NCBI GenBank assembly: GCA_949317995.1
Contig: OX439044.1
Span: 22,516,733 to 22,580,732, forward strand
Length of the DNA: 64,000 nucleotides
Direction: 5' to 3'
Source of the DNA: Acholoe squamosa
Lineage: Eukaryota; Annelida; Polychaeta; Phyllodocida; Polynoidae
The notes below the pieces were generated by a model. It was not told where the DNA came from, did no database searches, and saw only the letters and a list, made by a program, of their open reading frames with translations. The first letter of the stretch is position 1. Every line of letters starts with the position of its first letter. Positions 9,082 to 21,055 of this stretch are shown piece by piece. The translations under genes were made by a program, and so were the position numbers.

Positions 9082-11765
9082 TTCGACCTTGTTGCCAGTC
9101 GCACTGGTCACTCGGTAGAGATGCCGTTCACAAAAAAAAAGTTTAAATTTCAAATCTACAAGCTTGGGAGGACACTCAACTCCAAAATATACGCATTTCG
9201 TTCTAATACCATGTATTGTCATTATCTTGTTTAATAAGCCAATTTAGAACAATTTATTGAGGGCAGATGTTTTCGAGGACACCCGAGTGTGGAACTCTTC
9301 GGTGAACGAAGTATGAAAAAGCGGCGACTTCAGTCCTGAGAAGAGACCGGCTCTCTAAAAATAATGTATTTATCTCCTCAATTTTGCAAGTACTGCTTAC
9401 TTTTTTTACGTCAGTGTTTCGCTATGTACTGCAGTTTAACTTTAGCAGCATAAAAGAATAACAGTGTCATAATCTAGAGAGCAAGGTCCCGAGCATTACG
9501 GGAAGGCTGGGCGATAATACAAATAGACCTTGTACTACTACTAGGCAGTATGTGTCTGTGTGTGCCATTGTTTATCCCAGGTACACAAGCAGCATCTTCT
9601 CAGACTTCTGTATACCAGGTACACAATCCCTTGTGCATCCTGGGTACAGGAGTGTTCCCTTGTTTATCCTGGGTACAGAAGGAGCCTGCCCCTTGGTCGT
9701 TGTTCAAAATTTACAAGTCCAGTGATTTTGGGAGAGTTAAAATTGGAGTAATCTTTTCCTAGGTTTGCAATAAAACTTGTTCTGACTATTTACCAGAACT
9801 GCCAACCGGTCACTAGGCATATGATGTTAGGGACCGGCTCCTCTCTATTATGAGACCTTTCAGCTACTGGTGCTGCATCCTGCCCATGCACAATACGGCC
9901 TGGGTTAATAAATTTAAATTTTCCTACCTTAAAATAATCGTAGGATCCCAAAACTTTCGGTGAAGCTAAAGGAGGGTTGCATGTATGTATATCTAAATTT
10001 TTAGAAGGATTGATTAAGGATTGAATGCATGGGAGGTGCTTGGAGAGTGCTCCCACAGGACTGAAACATTTGCCAATATAAGTATCCCACACCGTACAGA
10101 GCTCTCTGAGCGGCAGACGGTGTGGAAAGCCCCACACTAACCATTTACATGAGTCCCCAATCAAGATGCCACATTTATTTATCCTTGAAATATCATAGAA
10201 TAGCAGATTTCTATCATAAAACAACCTGAATTGGCTGTCCAAATATCTGCCTTATTGAAAGCCAACAGATGTTTCTGCTGCAGCGGTAAATGGAGACATT
10301 GGTACGGGCACTGGCGTTGCCGTTGTACCATTGGCAACAACTTGTGTCTGGGGTGAGGAGAGCTAACTTGGAGTGTCTGTTTTGAACAAACTAAGAGATT
10401 TTCAATTCCCTAACTTAGTCCATGTGTTGCTCTGGGGCCTTATCTCTACAACCTACCCTGTTGTTGGAGAAAAAAAAGTCCTTTTATGTTGCATCATGCA
10501 TATTTGTAAACTGAAAAGTTTGAACTTGCCACCATTGCGAGAAAATGTCAATAAACCACTGGAGCCCTACCTGGTGGGTTGGTTCTGAACTAGAAATTGA
10601 TTGTGAGGCCCTCTGGTGTGTTTGATTTGTATTTGGTGCCTAGAGGCAATATTCCAAGACAGCAGGGGAGGGTTAGTTTGAGATTAAATAGGATACGGTG
10701 CAGTGTTTTACCATTTTTTAATTTTTATTTTAGGTTTCTTTTGATTATAGTAAATGGATAGTATACACCTACATATTCTGATAAAATATTGGATTCTAGA
10801 TTTTATATAATGCAAGGCAATAAAATGTCACAACATGGAGGCCATGGCAGGAGGATTATTTTAGCATTTGTGCATGGATTTAATAGGAATACAAAACTAT
10901 ATTAAGCACTTGGCATATTATAAGTAAGTAATAGCTTCACATTAGGGTTAGTTCAACACAGGGAAGCACTTATAGTGAAGCTGGATGGTCATATTTCTGC
11001 TGGCTATTGTCATAAAGTCTCTTCTCCTGGATCCTAGCCACTCCAATTACCGAGGGTCTGACTGATAATATCCTAGGCCGAGGTTCTGAGTACTGCAGCG
11101 GATGCTGCCTCCTGATTGGTCAATTCCTTCTGGACCCAGGATATACTATTGCTTGTGTAGCTATGATCAACAGAAAGCAGACCAACGGCCCCGCTGCGTT
11201 TGGCCCTACACTGTGAACCTGTGCGTGTTTCGTACCTCCACTTTACACTTTGCCATTTATATGGGGATGGTCAGGTAAAAGACTATCAGCTATCCACAGA
11301 GGGCACCAGAATGCACTATTTCACATTTGGCTTGTCAAAAATGAAATTTTTTGGTTATTTTTTTTCTGGGGGAGACCCCCAAAACCCCAATTTTCACGAC
11401 TTAACCGCACTTGAAAGAAAGAATATCTTCAATAAGGGCTCAGTTTTTTTTGTTTTTTTTTCTCATCTGGAGTTTGCATTTATGCTCTAAGCCTTACTGT
11501 AAGGCTAAGTTAGGCTAAGCTTTGGCCCAAAAGTTTGGGGGAGGGGGGAGGTGCATCTGGGACTTGAGAATTGTCAGTTTTGTTCTCTACAGTATAGTGT
11601 TTAAATCGCCTATAAGTCATACCCTGAATTGAGGAAAGTTTGGTAGACCTATAAGCAATGACCCAATGACCTATTGATAGACCTATAAGCTTAAATGCAG
11701 CGTTTAACAGTATTTTTAATTTTGCATTTATCGATAGGTTTCAACATTTTTCTGATTCATTCCAG
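9082..11765. other. Intergenic DNA between the NDUFS6-like exon and MED18
   Basis: About 9560-9680 holds four imperfect copies of a 14-mer (TATCCCAGGTACAC / TATCCTGGGTACAG). A 150-codon minus-strand ORF (9790-10242), with a further open stretch upstream behind one stop, is not recognised. An inverted CCAAT box (GATTGGTCA) near 11,115 and a possible donor CAG|GTAAAA near 11,274 could belong to a MED18 5' UTR exon; this is inference only. Confidence 0.35.
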
Positions 11766-11770
11766 AAAAC
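11761..11770 (+). promoter_or_regulatory. Likely splice acceptor just before the MED18 start codon
   Basis: A pyrimidine-rich tract ends in TTCCAG at 11,765, and the start codon follows five bases later (AAAACATGG). This suggests that the MED18 leader is spliced, with at least one upstream non-coding exon. Seen in sequence; not proven. Confidence 0.5.
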
Positions 11771-13610
11771 ATGGCTGATGTAACTGCATCAGGATTGCGG
11801 AATAACCTGGTGCCACTCCAGGAGTACCTGCTCCAAGGGAGTATACTGGACAGTCATGGTGAAATCCTACTCAAACGACTCATTGGTTTGTGTGACGCCA
11901 ATGAGACGGGACCTACACGATTTCAGGACCATGAGCTTGTGTTCAGACTGAGTGAGCTTTACCAATTCACATTTTTAACTTTTCACATATGCCAATTGTA
12001 TATAATCTCCAGTTTCTAGCATGGAAATAAAGCAAGTAATTAAAAGAGATTTCAGTGTGATATTGAAGTTAAATCCTTTGTAACTAATTAACGGCTTATC
12101 TAGTTCTGAAATGTGAAATTATATATTCCCAGCTTACGATAAGTTTCTTAATATTATTCTTTTCCGTCTTATCAGTAAGGGAGTGGATATATCATTAATC
12201 CCTGATTTATGCCCATGACGATTTTGTAAGCATAACAATTCATTAATATTTTTGTAGAAGGTAATCCTGGAGTTACTCCAATGGCCTTCCATGTAAGGCG
12301 AGCACTTGACCATCGAGAGGATCCCTGGTGAGTAAATCAACAAAGAAGTACAGAATGTTGTAATGTGTACACAAATATATAAATACCAGTGGAAGACGTG
12401 TTCCAATACAATAAGTAAGGAGTGAGGTCTGAGGGAGGAGGAGGGGTTCGTCTGCCTTAAGAACAGTGTTCTTTTTCGTTGTTTTTTAAAGTTAATGTTG
12501 GTCTTTCTAACCAAGTGTCAAAATTAGCACATACATATCCTATAACTTTGGTCTAAGAACAAAAGAGGCATTAGATAATAGCCCTATTCTCTCTTACCAG
12601 GCACCTTCGGTACGTAGGTGAACCTGACATGGTTGACAAAGCACGGTTGACGTTAGTCAGGACGTGTATTGACGTAGGCACGTCAGACAACGTCGTTACC
12701 TTCCTGCAGGAGATGGGCTTCAGACTAGACTATGAGTTTGTCATTAAGGGCTACCTGCTGCGGAAAGGTCGGATGAAAGTCACACTGTCAAGGGTATTCA
12801 GGGTTAGTGTGTATTCATAATATCCAGTCTGCAAATTGATACTCATTTTGATATTCTATCATATATCTATGTGGACGAATATATTTACATTGATAGTGAA
12901 ATTGCAACCCACTTATGACGGATGAAGACTTGATTTACCTTAGTACCGTGTATATATACACCATGGCATCGCTCAATATAACTTATAGTATAAAACAGAA
13001 CCAAAACTTCAAATATCAACCCTCGACACTGCCTTAACTCAGGGTGCGTCAGATACAATTGCCTGGCTCTTACTCACTGGAAATTACATTCTATATAAAC
13101 TTTTTTTCTTTTCTACAGATGCAGAATCCTGGAAGCCCAGAACATCTAGAGCCTGTGTCTTTGTCCTACCTAGTGGAATTGTCGGTTGTAGCACCACAGG
13201 GCCAGGACAAGATACAGGAAGACATGAAAAACTTTGCAGAACAACTTAAACCGTATCCTTACATCGATAGGTCTAGAGAAAGGGTTAGATTAGCGAGGCT
13301 ATGTAAATGTGTCTCTAATAATCCATAGGTTATGATGAAGGTAGAGATGTAATTATAACCCCCGACCCTATGCCCCCCTGCTCCCTGGTGATCTACCAAT
13401 AGATTACTCATCCTACCGTAGTACCTCGCGTGTAATATGAATACATTGGAGTTTGAATAACAGGGCCAGTATAAGTCCTTAATCCTTTTAACATTTGCTA
13501 AATATATAGGCCTGTACTATTTTCTGTCCTTCAGTTTCTTTCCTTCACTCTCCTACAGTCTTGTAATATTAGAGAAGGTCGACCAGAGGAGGTTACAACA
13601 AACACCATGA
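11771..13610 (+). CDS. MED18: Mediator complex subunit 18, five coding exons
   Basis: Spliced exons 11771-11951, 12258-12327, 12601-12802, 13119-13252 and 13559-13610 (639 nt, 212 residues; human MED18 has 208). All introns are GT-AG and phases agree across each junction: 1, 2, 0, 2. The protein aligns with animal MED18 along its length: EYLLQGSILDSH near the start, a PWHLRYVGEPDMVDK block, FLQEMGFRLDYEFVIKGYL, LSLSYLVELSVVAP-like SYLVELSVVAPQGQ, NFAEQLKPL and a terminal LEKVDQRRL. MED18 is a beta-barrel subunit of the Mediator head module. It pairs with MED20 and contacts RNA polymerase II and TFIIB-stage factors in the nucleus. Start choice follows family alignment and an A at -3. No frameshift or missing exon is seen, so the gene looks functional. 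Confidence 0.93.
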
Positions 13611-15595
13611 ACATCACATCAACAATCACCACAATCCTGCATTGTCACTTACTCCAGATCGACAAAAGCTGGAAATACTTAGAGAGGAGTAGATTCAGCT
13701 GTTAAATTAGATCTGATAGAAGCTAACTTATTTGTTCCTTTGCCCCTATGAAGTGCAGGTCTTTGTGATGGCGGTACGAGGGCTGAGAATAGCTTAATCA
13801 GAAACCTTCAAGGATAACAGTTGTTGTCCCATTTAACACGAGAAGCGACAAAAGTGAATTTTATTGCTGGCTTCAAGAGTGTTGGTAGCTGGTATTTGGC
13901 CCCGTTAACTTGTGCCTGGGCTTCCATGCTGGTAGCCTGCCTTTGTGTCTCCAAAAGCTAGCATGTTGGTGGTAATCCCCATAATACCACCAACGTCCGT
14001 GTCTGAGATGAAACAACAGGGTTTCTCTGACACTATCTTTGGGGCCATCCCTTGAAACGAGTATGGTATGTGCTCGCTAGTGGTATCTTATTCATCCGTT
14101 TCATTCCATAGATGAAGTTTATTAGCGCGGCGACTAGTGAGTACTACTCGTGAGATGAGTAGACTAGTGTATGGTTCACAGTCGCCACGGTGTAAGGGAT
14201 AGGGAGGCCTTGCAATCTATTTTTGTTTGTGGCTCCTCTGCTATGGACTATTCCTGCTCACTATTCTAATGTAATAACAACAGTGTGTGTACTTTACTTA
14301 TCAGTGAAGGAATTTTCAGAATATATCTCATACTTTTGATTTTATTCGCAGATAAGACATTTCATCATTTGGAGCCCTATGACAGATTAGCATTAGAGCA
14401 TTTTAAGATTCAGAAATGCATCCCTGTAGCCTTTGTTTAAGAATTGTTCGTTTTGAAACTACTATATATATGTAGTACAGGTTTTATCTCAGTGGGTTAT
14501 GGTACAATTGGATCATATTTTCTGTATTTGAACAAAGTATTCACTGTCAAAGATCTCTATGGAGAAATCAGTGCTAAAGTGTGTGTTGCCATATGTGCAT
14601 TTTTGTAAATCAGAGGAGGTTGAAGTGTAAGGCCACCTTGTGGAACTGCTACATTCTTTTCTGTGTAAAATTTTTAGTTTACATTGAAATAATGCTTTCT
14701 CAGAATATGTATCTACTATTGGTGATGAAAGATTAATTTGATTACTCCTTTCATTATATAAACGATTTTGTGGAACACTGAAAAGATGTATGTACACCGA
14801 GGTACTTACACTGTGCTCCCCCTCTACAGAGAGGTGGAGTGATCTGGCCGGTTTGCTGACCACTGGCCCATGACGAGGTACAGATTATTACAAGTGATTG
14901 GCAGTTGGGTGTATGTGTGGGGGGGGGGCGGGTAGGCAGAGCAGGCTCCTGGCAATCTGAGACAGTGTACACTCATAATGACACACCTGTTGACTATGGC
15001 ATTGAACATTGAATAAGACAGGTCCCTGTGGCAGCTGAGTGAGGTGCATGCAGAATGGACAGTCTACAGACTATTAGTACTTAGCTGCAGTGGGTAGTTC
15101 AGGTTGAATTTGTGCTATATACTACCAAAAGCCCAGATGATAGCTATGCCCTATCTGTCTCACCAACTGAAACTAGACACAAGATTACAAGTCGCCGCGC
15201 CATGTCTCACAGGACTATTCTCTACTATTGTATTAAAATCTACAACACTATGGTTTTATTAAACAAGGAATCTTTTAAATATCTGTGTAGATCTATTGGG
15301 CCAGGGGGATTCCCAATTTCAGCAACAAAAATAAAAGCCAAGGTGTTGCTACACTTCAAAGAGGGATATTCACAAAAACTTCATTTTGCATATTCATCAC
15401 CATCTCTCCTTTAAGAAGAAAGGTCTCAGATTTGATCTAGTTTGACCCACATATCAGTTTGAGTACTTGTGCCACTGTAAGTGCATAAATGTCTATATCA
15501 GAATTTCTGAGTGAACGTATTTCAAGCATGTCATCTTCAAATCATACTTTTTCATCAATAAAACATCTTACTCACAAAGGTGCCTTCCTTTATTA
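13611..15595 (+). other. Probable MED18 3' UTR and intergenic DNA, AATAAA at 15557
   Basis: No coding sequence follows the MED18 stop. The first strong poly(A) signal I noticed in this stretch is AATAAA at 15557-15562, which would give a 3' UTR of about 2 kb. An earlier non-canonical signal is equally possible. A G-run lies near 14,920. Confidence 0.35.
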
Positions 15596-16251
15596 TGTAG
15601 TGGTTCGGTTTCTTGTTAGATGAAATCAAGACAAGAAGAGAAACAGATTTGGGTAGGCAACCAAGTCTTTATTACAGATGGAATACGATCCGTCCCCTTA
15701 GACTCACATGCTTGGGTTACATTTAGATAGGCGTAACAGTCAAGTATAAGCAGCGGTCTCTACCACTACCGTAATCTCCCGAGTATAAGACGCAGTGCAC
15801 GTATAAGACGCACCCCAAACTCAGGGAAGACTAATTCACGAATAAGACGCAACTCTGACGGCAGACTTTTGTAAGTTTAATACTGTTCTATAGTAAAAAT
15901 ACCCCGCGTACAAGGCGCACCCCTAACTCAAGGCAACCATTCTCCCATGTATAAGACCCACACACGATCTGATTCGCGTATAAGACGCGCCTTATACGCG
16001 GGAGATTACGGTACTGGTCGGTGAGGATGCAGCGTCATATTTATAGTGGAAAAGCCTGCAAATCTCAAAACTGTCACGTGATGGGTGACAGATGAGTGGA
16101 AGGTCCCCTGGTGTGATGAACAAGAATCCGAATGCTTGTGCTGCCACCTGCATCTGAATCTTTTCATCACACCCGGAGACCCTAGGTCTGAGTCCCACGG
16201 GCATACGAATAACGAGTGTAAATTATATAAATAATATACCATACTCCTACA
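15596..16251 (-). mobile_element. Solo LTR of the element-3 family, interrupted by a MITE
   Basis: On the minus strand it begins TGTAGGAGTATGGTAT and ends CGAACCACTACA, matching the element-3 5' LTR (TGTAGGGGTATGGTAT ... CGAACCACTACA). Internal blocks also match: GCAGGTGGCAGCAC, TTACACCAGGGG-like, TCACGTG, GGCTTTTCC-CTAT, and CTTGGTTGCCTACCC. Without the MITE (15769-16011 plus TA) it is about 411 bp against about 407 bp for the element-3 LTR. No internal element sequence is attached. I see no clear flanking duplication, so it may have arisen by recombination. Confidence 0.85.
15769..16011. mobile_element. TA-flanked MITE built from TATAAGACGC-type repeats
   Basis: The ends are CCGTAATCTCCCG and its perfect inverse CGGGAGATTACGG, flanked by TA on both sides (15767-15768 and 16012-16013), as in Tc1/mariner/pogo-type insertions. 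The interior repeats a GTATAAGACGCA-like unit about six times in both orientations. No ORF. It sits inside the solo LTR, so it inserted after that LTR. Confidence 0.75.
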
Positions 16252-17838
16252 CTGCCTGCCTTCGACAATAATTTGGGGGTAATTAAAACCGCAGTGTATT
16301 TATAACTACCATATGTTAAAATATCTGATGATTGTATGGAAATATTTGCTCCAAAACAGGGCAAACCAATGCCCTGTATTTATTATTCTTTGGGCATAGA
16401 CTGCCCAAAGAATAGTTACAAGAACCATGTTCACCGATGTTGAATCACCCTTTTAGTGTAGACTTGCTAGGTCAAATCTATAGCCTAGCCACATATTGCC
16501 CTTTTTTACTCATAGGATTACACATAGGGTTCCACAGGTACCAACCTATCCTTTTAATATTGGCTGTTTGTGCTTGGACAAAGAAAGTCTACTCACCCTG
16601 GATATAGCTGTGAAAACCCATTTTAACCCTTTAATGCACTGGTGTCTGTTTCTATAGGGGTATACATAGGGCAGTGCATAGGGTTTATGATGCATTGATT
16701 CACACTGTGATCCTTACAGGATTAGCAGGCTGTCCAGGGGCCGCACATACTTCTCTATGGCCACCAGCACCAGTAGAGACACCCAATACCCCCCCTCTAG
16801 GGCGTGTTTTAATTGTGTTTTTCACACCTCCGATAGCCCACAATACATGCAGAGGCATCCAAAGCCGCGAAAATGCGGCCCTAAGACGTCTGATTGCTAT
16901 CCAATCACTCCCATAGCCCACATTACCTGCAGTGGCGTCCTGAGCCGCAAAAACACGGCCCATAACCCCCGAAGTCATAGTCCAACCACCCCTCCCCTAC
17001 ACACCCTCACAATGCCTCACATAAACTGATGCCTAATACATGGTCACTTTAACTGATTAGAATGATCGCTACATTAGCCTGTACATTGCCATAATTGTAT
17101 AATTGACTCTAAACATTGTTATAGTCACTCCAAATAGAGGTACAGCATTGTATTTGGCCATGAAATAAATTATTTGTCCTTAAAAGATCGCTAAATTGGC
17201 CTAAAATATCGCTAGGTTGGTATAATAGACTCTACACATTTTTTTAAGCTGAGAGACCCTTAGACCACCTGTCATTTTATTCCATAAGGTTAGCGTGATG
17301 CACCAATGCATTTATTTGTCCTTAAAAGATCACTAAGTTGGTGATAACTTTGTTCCCATTGTGCATATTTGAAAATAAAGACCGCCAAGACGTTCGCCAG
17401 CTCGAGCTACCCTTTATCTATAGGTCACACTATGGGAAACTCCTATTATTAAGGGAGATACGATTTATTTTGTAAAATTGCCAGTTCTTGGACCTCTCTG
17501 CCAGTGCCTGGACTGGTGTCTGCCCCCGCGTCCCAAAAAAGCCTATATTTCAATCCATTCCTTCCTCAAACCTGCCCTTTTGCGCCAGTGACACTTAAAA
17601 CAGATAGGTTTTAGCTGGAGGTAGGGCGCAGGTGGACCGGCTCAGGCTGAAAAGGCCGCTAGTCAAATAAATTATTTCGCTTATTCTTTTCCGAAACAAA
17701 TTTTATAGGGGGGGCATGTCCTTTTGGGGGATGAAACACCCCAGATTGATACCAAACATTCCATATCCTCGCATATTATTTGCATAATTAGCATAATTAT
17801 ACAGTATCTTGGTACTTTTCCATATATATAGATGTGTG
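16252..17838. other. Gene-less stretch with short duplications
   Basis: An imperfect tandem pair of about 80-bp period lies near 16,829-16,990 (both units contain ATAGCCCACA, TGCAG.GGC and AGCCGC.AAA). TTATTTGTCCTTAAAAGATC occurs near 17,173 and again near 17,318. No gene is recognised. Confidence 0.4.
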
Positions 17839-18960
17839 TCATTGCTGAATGGGTGTCTTTCCATTTCTCCATTCTCTGGTGTTTGATTGAAAATGTTGAC
17901 GCCATTCTTCTGCATAGGCCTTCATTTTAGCCTTTGCATGCTCATCCCAGCGATGCATCACACTGTCAATCCTTTCTTCTCCTGAGAAAGGTAGCTTCAC
18001 CTCAAATGGACGTCCAAACATGGTAACAGCCGGAGACTCACCAGTTGAACAATGCAGTTTAGCATGGTAGTTACGCTGAAACTTATTCATGTCCTGTTTC
18101 AATGGCTCCCTCTCCGCACATACACCTTTTACAACCTTGCCTAGATTCCTCATGAATTGTTCACACTCACCATTTGCCTGAGGCCATAATGGTGTGATCC
18201 TTTGATGACAGAAACCAGAGTATTTGGCAAAGTTAGCAAACTCTTCTCCTTGAAATGGAGGTCCATTTTCAGTCTTGACATCAACTGGCTTTCCAAACAT
18301 TGAGAATAGATTATCAAGGACTGGAACAACAGCCCTAGCACTTGTCAAATACACCGTCAACACTATTGGAAATCTCAAGTAATCATCAAAGCTGCCCCCC
18401 CAGTTGGTAAAGGTCCATAGAAGTCTGCACTCAGCATCTTCTATGGTCCATCTGGAAGTGGAGTCATCATGAGTTGTGTCTGCGATTGTTTCTTAACCAC
18501 AGCTTGGCAAGGCATACACTTATCGTTTCTCTTAATCTTAGCGTCAATGTCGGGGAACCAAACTTTGGTGCGGATCAGTCTCTTTGATTTTCCAAGACCT
18601 CGGTGTCCCTTGTGTGGAAAGTCAATAGTTCTGTCTTGTAGACTCAGAGGCATTGCTAGTCTTGTACCCCGAAGAAAGTGTGAGTTGTCATGAGCTACAG
18701 TAAGCTCATCCTTCACCTTGTCATAGGCCTCATATGTTCCACAATCTGGACCTGATTTGAGTAACTTATGCCACTGGTTCCCTCTGATAGCAGTAGCAAC
18801 TTTCTGAAGAGTATCATCTGTCAGTGTTTTTTCACATACCTCCACAACAGTGATTGAAACTCGTACTGAAGACATAGCCACAAAGTTGACATACTTCTCT
18901 CCATCTAGCTCAGCTCTAGAAGCTTTGTCCTTTCAATTAGGCCGTTGTTTTGGGTTTCAT
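17839..18960 (-). pseudogene. Decayed Ty3/gypsy integrase (element 4, C-terminal part)
   Basis: Minus-strand fragments read as Pol of the K02A2.6-like gypsy group. Upstream lies a linker with EKYVNFVAMSSV. It is followed by the integrase HHCC zinc finger (HKGHRG...., CMPC) around 18,500-18,660, then part of the catalytic core with the second Asp replaced by a TENGPPF context and a WPQANGECEQF segment that carries the catalytic Glu region. A frameshift or stop separates 18441-18881 from 17839-18378. The rest of this Pol lies beyond element 1 at 32.0-32.3 and 34.2-35.1 kb, also minus. No LTRs are visible. It is an old, inactive copy that served as insertion site for element 1. Confidence 0.8.
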
Positions 18961-19319
18961 ACCTCTGGCCAATGGGATTTTTCAACATTTAGGGGTAAAA
19001 AAATTAAAAAAATGTCCATGGAAAGCAACAAATATTGTAAAGCATCAATACAGTTGATGCATTTATTAATCAATAGAGGGAGCCCAGCTCACTCACCTGT
19101 ACAGGTAGACTGGTACAGGTGTGCTGACCCACTTATTGCAGGCCTAATGCTGGCTCCATGCTTGTTACAAAAATTTCTTTAATTTTTTCTTCGTTCTATG
19201 TTATTTGTTGATAAATAGAACGGTGTTCAGTTTTCACAGGTCCAAGTCCAATTGCTTTGATACTTGTCCTACTCCCCTCGTAAAATTGTCAAAAATCTAC
19301 CTTTTGTTGGTTAAAGGTA
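18961..19319. other. Remnant flank of element 4 up to the element-1 insertion
   Basis: Mostly AT-rich, without coding sequence. CCTCTGGCCAATGGGATTTT near 18,961 resembles CCTCTGGCCGATGGGATTTT near 32,060 on the other side of element 1. The last four bases, GGTA (19316-19319), are the left target-site duplication of element 1. Confidence 0.5.
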
Positions 19320-19682
19320 TGTAGGGGCCGGCATCGTTGTATATATATTAGTGCCGTTCATCCGAGAGACGTGTTCGTGTGGTGCTTGTTCCTTCTATGC
19401 CAGCTAGGTGTCGCTTTGCGATACCCCGTTGGTACAAGAGGGGGCAGCACCATGCCTCGCGTCCAGCTTCTACTAAGAAGCCGGACGAGCGGCAGAAGGG
19501 GACTGGACATGGTCCAGTCAAGACGCTTAGTTATTACCTACTGATTATTAAATAAAGTCCTACCCGAGAGGTAGGGGTATCCGGGGCTTTGTCCAACCCG
19601 AACTACTCGTGTTGTGTTGGTATCTCTAGTGATAAGCGAGCCAACGAGCCACCCAACATATAAGTCGATACGAACCATTACA
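19320..19682 (+). repeat. Element 1 5' LTR
   Basis: TGTAGGGG...CATTACA, 363 bp. A TATA-like TATATATATTA lies about 20 bp from the start and AATAAA at 19551-19556, so U3 is very short if that TATA is used. It differs from the 3' LTR at the CCTACTG/CCTCCTG and TTTGTCC/TTTGCCC sites. Confidence 0.95.
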
Positions 19683-19683
19683 C

Positions 19684-19698
19684 TGGTGCCGTGTCCAG
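19684..19698 (+). other. Element 1 primer binding site
   Basis: TGGTGCCGTGTCCAG begins one base after the LTR. TGG complements the CCA end of a tRNA. Element 2 has the same site with one change (TGGTGCCGTGACCAG). The cognate tRNA was not identified. Confidence 0.75.
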
Positions 19699-19750
19699 TT
19701 GGTTCGGGGGTGGAGCGCGGCCAAATTGGCCGAAAGCCTCGGGAAACCCG

Positions 19751-21010
19751 ATGCGGATCCCCCCCAGCCCTGGGCTAGAGGGATTCGAAGAGGATGGCTT
19801 TACATCCCAGCATCTGTTGTTAGACTGGAAGCCCGATCAACAACAAATGTTCAACCCAGAGGGTGTCCAGACTGTTTTCTCGACACCCGGTTTAATAGAC
19901 GGTGCCACCAGTAATGGAGGTGGCATCGTAAGATTGTATCCGGGTACACCTCAAACGGTGGCACCGGACACAGGACTGTTTAGGGGGGTATTAAGACCCC
20001 CAACTTTGGACTTGAGCGATTGGTCCCGAGTTATAACTAGCAGGCGCCAGCTGGGTCCTATTATACCAGCAGGCTCGGCTAGCAACTTGGGTACCCCAAT
20101 GGCACAAAGCCCTATGCAGCGTACCGCGACCCCCCCGGGAGCGGTACCAGAGGGGGCAAACGGAGTAGCCCCACTAATGATATCGTCGGATCATGATAGC
20201 GACGATGGCAAAGCTATAAAGGACCCTTTGGTCCCTAAAGCAACCCCGAAGACTAAGCCTCGGGATGCAGAACGGAGGAACTCGGAAAAGCATTACCTAG
20301 GCCTATCTTTGGACGAAGGCTTGTCTGACTCCATGTTCAACCCTGGAGGCAGCCGCAAGTCGATATACGGACGTCGGATGGGCCCCAGGTATAAAACTAC
20401 CTCGGCCTATTTGAAAGCAAAGGAACAGGTAGAGTTACAGGCTAAGAGGCAACATGAACAATTCATGGCAGCCCAATTGAAAATAGAAGAGGAGACTAAA
20501 TCTCGGATCGGCAAATTACGATCCGTTGAACAGGAGGCGATTCTAAAAGAATCAGACCTAAAATATCGCCTAACTTCTGTAGCCCATCGATTGGAGCGAA
20601 AGGAGAAAGACGAACGGGAAAAAGAGAGAAGATTGGCTGAGCTGGAACTCGAAGAAGCCAATAAACTCAGAGCAATCGAAAAGGCTAGAGCCGAGGAGGT
20701 TGCTAAGGCCCGGGATGTAAACAAACTACAATCCGAGTTGCATGCCATGGAGGAGAAGTTAAAGAAACTTCAACTCCGTAAGGCAGAGACGGAGGCCAAG
20801 TTGGTCTCGGAACAATCCGAGATCAAGAGAGAGACCAATGAATATCAGCGGTCTCAGAAGGAGAAAGGTGAAAAGTACCGTCTGTTGAAGGATACTTTTA
20901 AGCGGGAGGCATTAGCCGCCCAGGAGGAACGTAACCGAGCAGTTGCAGAAAACGAGAAAATTCGATCCGAGATCTTATCAGAAAATGCACAGCTAAGGGA
21001 GGAGCAGTGA
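19751..21010 (+). CDS. Element 1 Gag N-terminal extension (coiled coil)
   Basis: An open frame runs from inside the primer binding site. The first ATG is at 19751 (an upstream GTG at 19691 is not a likely start). The first ~170 residues are Pro/Gly-rich and low in structure. The remainder, from about the YLKAKEQVELQAKRQHEQF segment on, is strongly charged and heptad-like (EKERRLAELELEEANKL, QSELHAMEEKLKKLQLRK), a long coiled coil. The frame ends at TGA 21008-21010 but stays open in the same frame into the 578-residue Gag ORF, so both parts probably belong to one Gag of about 1,000 residues. Element 2 has a corresponding extension. The stop is either a mutation or a readthrough site. A coiled coil of this size is unusual for Ty3/gypsy Gag. 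Confidence 0.75.
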   Translation: MRIPPSPGLEGFEEDGFTSQHLLLDWKPDQQQMFNPEGVQTVFSTPGLIDGATSNGGGIVRLYPGTPQTVAPDTGLFRGVLRPPTLDLSDWSRVITSRRQLGPIIPAGSASNLGTPMAQSPMQRTATPPGAVPEGANGVAPLMISSDHDSDDGKAIKDPLVPKATPKTKPRDAERRNSEKHYLGLSLDEGLSDSMFNPGGSRKSIYGRRMGPRYKTTSAYLKAKEQVELQAKRQHEQFMAAQLKIEEETKSRIGKLRSVEQEAILKESDLKYRLTSVAHRLERKEKDEREKERRLAELELEEANKLRAIEKARAEEVAKARDVNKLQSELHAMEEKLKKLQLRKAETEAKLVSEQSEIKRETNEYQRSQKEKGEKYRLLKDTFKREALAAQEERNRAVAENEKIRSEILSENAQLREEQ

Positions 21011-21055
21011 AATCTCACTACGGACGTAGCTACCCTCACAATAAATAAGTCTTCC

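Noticed and set aside
9550-9762. Overlapping ORFs at 9.55-9.76 kb as a gene
   Set aside because: They arise from four imperfect copies of a short CCAGGTACA/CCTGGGTACA repeat and have no homology.
16674-17029. Overlapping ORFs near 16.7-17.0 kb
   Set aside because: They run across an 80-bp imperfect tandem repeat, in several frames on both strands, without recognised similarity.
21008-21010. In-frame TGA as selenocysteine
   Set aside because: No SECIS-like structure was noted, the context is not enzymatic, and decay of a CGA codon or readthrough explains it better.
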